Origin: an uncultured Collinsella sp.
GTDB taxonomy: Bacteria; Actinomycetota; Coriobacteriia; Coriobacteriales; Coriobacteriaceae
Assembly (NCBI GenBank): GCA_958405195.1
Contig: CATYDM010000061.1
Coordinates: forward strand, 1-7,083
DNA length: 7,083 nt
Direction: 5' to 3'
Below the pieces are notes generated by a model. It worked only from the letters and a program-made list of their open reading frames with translations, was not told where the DNA came from and did not search any database. Both the position numbers and the translations under genes were made by a program. Positions 1-4,612 of the stretch are shown here, piece after piece. The number at the start of each line of letters is the position of its first letter. Positions within the stretch are counted from its first letter, which is position 1.

Positions 1-18
1 GCCGTACGCTTGAACTGA
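1..18 (+). CDS. Possible 3' end of an upstream gene
   Basis: Read in frame 1, the first 18 bases give Ala-Val-Arg-Leu-Asn followed by TGA at 16-18, directly before the terminator hairpin at 20. That placement suits the last codons of an upstream + strand gene. Frame 2 also stops early (TGA at 11-13), so the reading frame is not certain. Five residues are too few to name a product. Confidence 0.25.
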   Translation, partial: AVRLN

Positions 19-19
19 G

Positions 20-50
20 AAGGGGGAGGCCTCGCGGCCTCCCCCTTTTT
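20..50 (+). terminator. Strong rho-independent terminator of the upstream transcript
   Basis: Bases 20-31 pair perfectly with 36-47, giving a 12-bp, mostly G:C stem closed by a TCGC tetraloop (32-35). A T run follows at 46-50. There is no matching T run on the minus strand (bases 1-19 are mixed), so it acts on rightward transcription only. It insulates the operon below from whatever gene lies to the left. Confidence 0.9.
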
Positions 51-64
51 GCGTTTGCGGGCTT

Positions 65-94
65 TTGTCTCACATAGTAGCTGTGTTTTATAAC
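65..94 (+). promoter_or_regulatory. Candidate upstream sigma70-type promoter
   Basis: TTGTCT at 65-70 (4 of 6 to TTGACA) and TATAAC at 89-94 (5 of 6 to TATAAT) are separated by 18 bp. Initiation would fall near 100-102, leaving a leader of about 60 nt before acpS. It lies just after the terminator at 20-50, in the only gap in the window large enough for a main promoter. The call rests on consensus matching only. Confidence 0.45.
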
Positions 95-100
95 CCTCGT

Positions 101-130
101 TTGTCGCATCTTCTGTGAACGGGCTACAAT
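101..130 (+). promoter_or_regulatory. Candidate downstream sigma70-type promoter, nearest to acpS
   Basis: TTGTCG at 101-106 (4 of 6) and TACAAT at 125-130 (5 of 6) are separated by 18 bp. The predicted start near 136-138 gives a leader of about 23 nt to the ATG at 160. That fits the acpS ribosome binding site and leaves almost no room for one before the alternative ATG at 148. Box identities and spacing repeat those of the candidate 36 bp upstream. This is the likelier main promoter of the operon. Confidence 0.55.
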
Positions 131-149
131 AACTTAGTCTGTGCGATAT

Positions 150-156
150 GGAGGTG
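150..156 (+). promoter_or_regulatory. Ribosome binding site that sets the acpS start at 160
   Basis: GGAGGTG at 150-156 is an almost full anti-16S match, and its GGAGG core ends 5 nt before the ATG at 160. The earlier in-frame ATG at 148 sits next to this motif and has no purine-rich site upstream, so 148 is very probably not used. The AGGAG sites before nnr, udg and tsaE show the same 5-nt spacing. Confidence 0.85.
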
Positions 157-159
157 AAC

Positions 160-699
160 ATGGCTGAAGCTGGTATCGGCGTTGATATCGTCGAGATTTC
201 CCGTATGAAATCAATTCTTGAAAAGACGCCGTCGTTTGCTCGGCGTGTGTTTACCGAAGAAGAGCGTGCGTATTGTGATGCATCATCGCGTCCCGCTGCT
301 CACTATGCCAGTCGCTTTGCTTCGCGCGAGGCGGTACTTAAAGCTCTCGGCACGGGTTTTAGTCAAGGCGTTGGTCGCAAGGATGTTTCGGTTACGCGTG
401 ATAAACTCGGCAAACCGAAAGCGCTGCTTTCGGGCCGTGCTCTCGAGATCGCTCAAGAGCTGGGTGTTGTTGAGGTCGCTCTTTCCATTACGCTTACAGG
501 AGACTTAGCCGTTGCGAATGCCATCGCGATTACCGAAGATGCTCGGCCTAAGCCAAAAGAGGAAAAGGTGAGTACCAAGAAACGCGTAGCGCAGACATTT
601 AAAGAGGCTCGCTCTGTTTTAGATGAGCTTGAGCAGCTGCAGAATTCAGCATTGACGGAGCACCTGGGCGATGCTTCGCAAGATACGCTAGGAGCATAG
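160..699 (+). CDS. acpS: Holo-[acyl-carrier-protein] synthase with C-terminal extension
   Basis: AcpS moves 4'-phosphopantetheine from CoA to the conserved serine of apo-acyl carrier protein, making it competent for fatty acid synthesis in the cytoplasm. Seen here (179 aa from the ATG at 160): GIGVDIVEI at residues 5-13 with the Mg-binding Asp9; FTEEER at 31-36; RFASREAVLKALGTG at 52-66 with Glu57, the second metal ligand; LGKPKALL at 83-90; and SITLTGDLAVA at 109-119. The core ends near residue 125, matching the usual 120-130 aa. A Lys/Pro/Glu-rich stretch (127-140) and a probable amphipathic helix (about 141-168) follow and belong to no domain I recognise. The His usual in the S-x-[ST]-H-T motif is Leu112. 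First gene of the operon; its TAG abuts the nnr ATG. The family assignment is secure, the role of the tail unknown. Confidence 0.93.
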   Translation: MAEAGIGVDIVEISRMKSILEKTPSFARRVFTEEERAYCDASSRPAAHYASRFASREAVLKALGTGFSQGVGRKDVSVTRDKLGKPKALLSGRALEIAQELGVVEVALSITLTGDLAVANAIAITEDARPKPKEEKVSTKKRVAQTFKEARSVLDELEQLQNSALTEHLGDASQDTLGA

Positions 700-2316
700 A
701 TGAAACCGGTTTTGAGTACCGAAGAAGTCGTTCGTCTCGAGGATATCATCGAACGCGAAGGGACTTCGAAGGCCGAGCTTATGGAGCTCGCGGGTGAGTT
801 TGCCGCCAACGAGATCTTGAAGCTCAATCCCGATCGGGTTCTCGTTCTGGTCGGTTTTGGTAATAATGGCGGCGACGGTTGGGTTGCCGCCGATATTCTG
901 AGCCATAAGGGTGTGGACGTCGATATCGTTTCTCCGGTTGAGCCGGATGAGATTCCTGCTGCTCTGGCACGTCATGTTGCTCGTCGTACTGCCGGCCGCG
1001 ATGTGCACGTTTGCGTCGGCCCCTCGCGTGATGAACTCGAGGTTTTGATCGATAAGGCCGATGTTGTTGTCGATGCCATTTTTGGTACCGGTTTTCACGG
1101 GAATCTGCGTGCGCCGTTCTCCATCTGGATTCCTACGGTCAATGAATGCGCCGACTGTGTCGTATCCATTGATGTCCCCTCGGGCCTGAATGCCGAGACG
1201 GGCGTTGTTGATGACGACTGCATTCGTGCCGAGCATACGGTGACGATGATTGCGCCCAAGATTGGTTTGTATAGCGCCGATGGCCCTGAGTATGCTGGCG
1301 ATTTGATCTGCGGCAATCTTTACGACCGTCTTGACGAGGTCATCGATGATGTCGACCACGCCGCCGAGATTGTCGAGCCCGGTGACTTAGTTGATTACTT
1401 TGCTCCACTACCTACGAATATCGATAAGTATTCCCGTGGCTCTGTGCTTATTGTCGCCGGATCTGCGCAATATCCTGGTGCTGCCATTATGGCGGCCAAG
1501 TCTGCAGCTCGCGCGGGTGCTGGTTACGTGGCAGTTGCGGCTCCTGACGCCTGCGCCAATCTTATTCGCATGGCACTTCCTTCGATTCCCGTCTTTGCTA
1601 TTCCGTCTGATTCCCGCGGCTCCTTTGGCGCCGCTGCGCGCATGACGGTGTGCGAGATTGCAAAGAAGTACAGCTGCGTACTGTGCGGTCCTGGTATGAC
1701 GACATCTGCCGGCGCTATGCAGGTGGTTTCGGGCTTGCTCGAGCTTGATGTGCCGCTTATTTTGGACGCCGATGCACTCAACTGCCTTGCTAAGATTGCC
1801 ATTGACGGTATTGATAGTAACCCCGAGATGTATCGTCGCGAGCAGCCGTTGGTTATGACGCCGCACTATCGTGAGCTTTCGCGTCTGGTTGCCGGAGACG
1901 AGGTGAACGACCTTGGTACCGCGATTGCAGCCGCGCAGAAGGTTGTCTGGGCTGCAGGCTCCGACAACCTGGTGGTCATTGCCAAGGGGCCGACGACGGC
2001 TATCTGTGGCGTTGAGCGTGTACTGCTGCCGCTCTCGGGTCCGGCTTCTCTGGCAACTGCCGGTTCGGGTGATGTTCTCGCGGGTATTTTGGCCGGCACG
2101 CTTGCCACCATGCGCGACGAGATGGATCGTTGGGAGTTGCTGTATTCGTACGCCGTCGCACTTCACAGCTACGCCGGTTTTGCCGCGGCGACGGAGTATG
2201 GTGAGAAGAGCGTTATCGCGACCGATCTTATCGACTTGATCGGTCCTGCCATGGAGCTGGCGGCAAAGGATGCGCTCGAAGATCTGGGAATCATGGACGA
2301 AGGGTCGGATGACTAA
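700..2316 (+). CDS. nnr: Bifunctional NAD(P)H-hydrate epimerase / ADP-dependent NAD(P)H-hydrate dehydratase
   Basis: Repairs hydrated NADH and NADPH. The N-terminal YjeF domain interconverts the R and S hydrates, and the C-terminal carbohydrate-kinase-like domain dehydrates the S form using ADP. Seen in 538 aa: epimerase signature GFGNNGGDG at 52-60, VDAIFGTG at 124-131 with catalytic-type Asp125, and SIDVPSGLNAETG at 156-168. The dehydratase starts near 245 with SVLIVAGSAQYPGAA (248-262), then LCGPGMT (328-334), LILDADALN (353-361), TPHYREL (387-393), VVIAKGPTT (425-433) and ATAGSGDVLAG (452-462), where Asp458 is the expected catalytic base. Length fits the fused bacterial family. Oddities: the usual TPHPGE reads TPHYRE, and the Asn usual before the ATAGSGD loop is Pro448. 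An AGGAG at 690-694, 5 nt from the ATG, supports the start. The ATG directly follows the acpS stop, so coupled translation is likely. Confidence 0.94.
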   Translation: MKPVLSTEEVVRLEDIIEREGTSKAELMELAGEFAANEILKLNPDRVLVLVGFGNNGGDGWVAADILSHKGVDVDIVSPVEPDEIPAALARHVARRTAGRDVHVCVGPSRDELEVLIDKADVVVDAIFGTGFHGNLRAPFSIWIPTVNECADCVVSIDVPSGLNAETGVVDDDCIRAEHTVTMIAPKIGLYSADGPEYAGDLICGNLYDRLDEVIDDVDHAAEIVEPGDLVDYFAPLPTNIDKYSRGSVLIVAGSAQYPGAAIMAAKSAARAGAGYVAVAAPDACANLIRMALPSIPVFAIPSDSRGSFGAAARMTVCEIAKKYSCVLCGPGMTTSAGAMQVVSGLLELDVPLILDADALNCLAKIAIDGIDSNPEMYRREQPLVMTPHYRELSRLVAGDEVNDLGTAIAAAQKVVWAAGSDNLVVIAKGPTTAICGVERVLLPLSGPASLATAGSGDVLAGILAGTLATMRDEMDRWELLYSYAVALHSYAGFAAATEYGEKSVIATDLIDLIGPAMELAAKDALEDLGIMDEGSDD

Positions 2317-2318
2317 TC

Positions 2319-3464
2319 ATGAATAAAGCCGATTTGACGCGCTGGTCCTGGGTCGAGATCGACCGCGGGGCGCTCCGTCGCAACACGAGGGCCTATAAGA
2401 ATTTACTGAATCCACTTCAGCGCCTGTGCTGCGTGGTTAAGGCCGATGCTTATGGTCATGGAGCTGTTGAGTGCGCCAAGATCATGTATTCGGCCGGTGC
2501 CGACATGTTTGCCGTGGCGACGGTTAACGAGGGCGTTGAGCTCCGACAGGGCGGGATTACGAAACCCATCCTCATCCTAAGCGAGCCGCCTATCGAGGCC
2601 ATTCCGACGTTGCTCGAGTTTGATATCATGCCCTCGGTCTATACGTCTGACTTTGCTCTTGCGTATGGCGAATGTGCCGTCGCGGCGGGCAAAGTGGGCA
2701 AGTATCATCTCGCCATCGAGACGGGCATGAATCGTATCGGCGTTCACTACACGCAGGTGCTTGACTTTGTCCGCGGTATTAATTTCCATCGCGGTATTCA
2801 GTGCGACGGCGTATTTACGCACTTCGCCACGGCCGATGAACCTTCGGGCTGGGACTACAAACTGCAGTGTCAGCGCTTTACCGAGGCCGTTCAGGCCATT
2901 AAGGATGCGGGCTTAGAGTGCGGTATCGTGCACTGCGCCAACACGCCGTCCTCGATGCTCGACCCTTCGATGCATTTTGATATGATTCGCGCCGGCGTTG
3001 GCTTGTATGGAATGCAGCCGTGCGAGCTGAGTGGCCGCGTGATGCAGCTTGATCCCGTTATGAGCGTCCATGCGCGTGTGACGCGCGTGGCACACCCTGC
3101 GATGGGTGAGGGCGTGGGCTACGGTTTTACCTACCGCGTACCGCGTACGCGCGTTCAGATCTGCACGCTGCCGATCGGTTATGCCGATGGCCTATCGCGT
3201 ACGCTTTCCAATCGTATGGATGTGCTGTATCGCGGCGAGCGCGTGCATCAGGTTGGCAATATCTGCATGGACCAGTTTATGGTCGCCATTCAGTCCACCC
3301 CGGCACACGAGATTCCCGAGGCCGAGTATGGTGACGAGATGATTATTGTCGGCCGCGATGGCGATGCCGAGATCACTATGGACGAGATGGCCCGACTGCG
3401 CGGAACGATTAACTACGAGGTCGCCTGCGGCTTTGGCATGCGTCTCGACAAGGTCTACGTGTAG
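2319..3464 (+). CDS. alr: Alanine racemase (PLP-dependent)
   Basis: Interconverts L- and D-alanine in the cytoplasm, supplying D-Ala for peptidoglycan. The 381 aa match the usual 360-390. An N-terminal TIM barrel carries the PLP lysine in VVKADAYGHG (39-48, Lys41); TGMNRIGVH (135-143) holds Arg139; HCANTPSSM (205-213) and IRAGVGLYG (223-231) contact the cofactor. The C-terminal beta domain has GVGYGFTYR (265-273), where Tyr268 is the second catalytic base, then LPIGYADGLSR (284-294) and NICMDQFM (314-321). The conserved Lys before DTGM, carbamylated in the Geobacillus enzyme, is Ala132 here, and the Asp is Glu134. Only 2 nt separate the nnr TAA from this ATG. The sole purine run upstream (AAGGG, 2300-2304) is 14 nt away, so translation probably depends on ribosomes finishing nnr. 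Function is clear; the substitution's effect on kinetics is not. Confidence 0.94.
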   Translation: MNKADLTRWSWVEIDRGALRRNTRAYKNLLNPLQRLCCVVKADAYGHGAVECAKIMYSAGADMFAVATVNEGVELRQGGITKPILILSEPPIEAIPTLLEFDIMPSVYTSDFALAYGECAVAAGKVGKYHLAIETGMNRIGVHYTQVLDFVRGINFHRGIQCDGVFTHFATADEPSGWDYKLQCQRFTEAVQAIKDAGLECGIVHCANTPSSMLDPSMHFDMIRAGVGLYGMQPCELSGRVMQLDPVMSVHARVTRVAHPAMGEGVGYGFTYRVPRTRVQICTLPIGYADGLSRTLSNRMDVLYRGERVHQVGNICMDQFMVAIQSTPAHEIPEAEYGDEMIIVGRDGDAEITMDEMARLRGTINYEVACGFGMRLDKVYV

Positions 3465-3472
3465 GAGCCGCT

Positions 3473-4093
3473 ATGGGCGTCATGCACATCCCCGGCCATA
3501 CCCATCAGGCACCACGTGAGGTCGCACTCGAGGAAATTGAGGCCGTTCTGGGCGATTGTCACCTCTGCCAGCTCTACCAGTCGCGTCACAATATCGTGTT
3601 TGGCGTGGGAAACCCCCGCGCTCGTGTGATGTTTATTGGCGAGGCGCCGGGCCGCAATGAGGATTTGCAGGGCGAGCCCTTTGTGGGGGCGGCAGGCGAG
3701 GACCTCAACGGCATTTTGTCGCTGGCGGGACTCAAACGCGAAGACGTCTACATTGCCAACGTGCTTAAGTGCCGCCCGCCGGGAAACCGCAATCCACGTC
3801 CCGAGGAAGTGCTGGCTTGCTCGCCGTTTTTGCGTGAGCAGATTCGAAGCATCTGGCCCGATATTATCGTGACGCTCGGCAACCCCGCGACGCACTTTGT
3901 GCTTAAGACCGAGATTGGCATTACTAAGCTGCGCGGCAGGTTCCACCAGATGGGGCATTTTGTAGTAATGCCCACGTTCCATCCGGCAGCAGCGCTACGC
4001 AATCCGGCGTGGCAGGAACTGCTGGAGGAAGACTTTAAGATGCTGGGCGACTATCTGGAGCGACATCCCGCACCAGAGGACGCCTCGGAATAA
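3473..4093 (+). CDS. udg: Family 4 uracil-DNA glycosylase (4Fe-4S)
   Basis: Removes uracil from DNA, starting base excision repair after cytosine deamination or dUMP misincorporation. Four cysteines (29, 32, 100, 116) give C-x2-C-x67-C-x15-C, the iron-sulfur spacing of the family typified by Thermus UDGa. Motif 1 is GEAPGRNEDLQGEPFVG (57-73), then NVLKCRPPGNRNPRPEE (96-112) and TLGNPAT (134-140). The closing motif MPTFHPAAALRNP (166-178) carries His170 of the HP(A/S) active-site loop. At 206 aa the protein is of typical length. The GEAPG-x2-ED form favours family 4 over family 5 or mismatch-specific glycosylases. An AGGAG at 3463-3467 overlaps the alr stop and lies 5 nt from the ATG. The gene ends with tandem stops (TAA TAA, 4091-4096). 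It is a functional outsider between alr and tsaE and is probably co-transcribed. Confidence 0.92.
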   Translation: MGVMHIPGHTHQAPREVALEEIEAVLGDCHLCQLYQSRHNIVFGVGNPRARVMFIGEAPGRNEDLQGEPFVGAAGEDLNGILSLAGLKREDVYIANVLKCRPPGNRNPRPEEVLACSPFLREQIRSIWPDIIVTLGNPATHFVLKTEIGITKLRGRFHQMGHFVVMPTFHPAAALRNPAWQELLEEDFKMLGDYLERHPAPEDASE

Positions 4094-4105
4094 TAAGGAG
4101 CATAT

Positions 4106-4612
4106 ATGTCCCTGGAGCGCCTGGGGGTAGGTACTTACAAAACGACTTGCGCTGCCGATACGGAGTACTTTGGCGAGCTAATTGCACCGTGCCTTGAGGA
4201 CGGCGATGTGCTCATCCTGACCGGTGGCCTGGGGGTGGGCAAAACTCACTTTACCAAGGGCGTCTCGCGCGGGCTGGGCGATGGGCATATGGTTACGAGC
4301 CCTACGTTTGCGCTCATGGCCGTTCACGATCAAGGCCGTATTCCGCTGTTTCACTTTGATCTATACCGCCTGGAGCATGCCTACGAGCTCGAGGATACGG
4401 GCATTTTCGATGTGCTGGGCTATGAGGGTGCTTGCCTGCTGGAATGGGGCGAACAATTCCAAGACGAGCTGACGGATGAGTATCTTTCGGTGACGCTCAA
4501 GCGTGATGAGGGCGACAGTGATGTGCGAACGATAACGCTCGAGGCGCACGGTGACCGCGCAATGGAGCTTTCCCATTTGATTGATAAGGCTGTACAAGAT
4601 GAGCTTGCATAA
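4106..4612 (+). CDS. tsaE: tRNA threonylcarbamoyladenosine biosynthesis ATPase TsaE
   Basis: TsaE is the P-loop ATPase that drives turnover of the TsaB-TsaD complex during N6-threonylcarbamoyl modification of A37 in ANN-decoding tRNAs. Seen in 168 aa: Walker A GGLGVGKT at 40-47, switch-like TSPTF at 64-68, HFDLYRL at 83-89 with Asp85, and LLEWGE at 111-116 with Glu113, which correspond to the metal/ATP residues known in E. coli TsaE. The family runs 150-160 aa, so the C-terminus is slightly long, with an acidic helix from about 150. An AGGAG at 4096-4100 sits 5 nt before the ATG, and the bases from AGGAG to ATG match the nnr initiation region in all but one position. The 3' end overlaps the next gene by 14 nt, which carries its partner subunits TsaB and TsaD, so coupled expression fits a shared complex. 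Confidence 0.94.
   Translation: MSLERLGVGTYKTTCAADTEYFGELIAPCLEDGDVLILTGGLGVGKTHFTKGVSRGLGDGHMVTSPTFALMAVHDQGRIPLFHFDLYRLEHAYELEDTGIFDVLGYEGACLLEWGEQFQDELTDEYLSVTLKRDEGDSDVRTITLEAHGDRAMELSHLIDKAVQDELA

Noticed and set aside
71..85. CACA...TGTG inverted repeat as a possible operator between the upstream promoter boxes
   Set aside because: Only four paired bases around a 7-nt unpaired centre, easily expected by chance.
148..150. Earlier in-frame ATG for acpS
   Set aside because: It overlaps the GGAGGTG ribosome binding site, has no site of its own and would leave a leader of only about 11 nt from the nearest candidate promoter.
568..699. Possible separate small gene starting at GTG 568 within the acpS tail
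   Set aside because: It is in frame with acpS with no stop before it, the upstream purine run is only modest, and the short peptide matches nothing known.
688..1359. 223-codon minus-strand open frame opposite the Nnr epimerase domain
   Set aside because: Covered entirely by intact epimerase motifs on the + strand; the translation resembles no family.
1408..2166. 252-codon minus-strand open frame opposite the Nnr dehydratase domain
   Set aside because: Arg/His/Thr-rich translation with no domain; a mirror of the real gene.
4581..4598. TTG start adding six residues to the fusion protein
   Set aside because: ATG at 4599 is a better start codon with AAGG at a usable distance. The six extra residues are not part of the TsaB fold.
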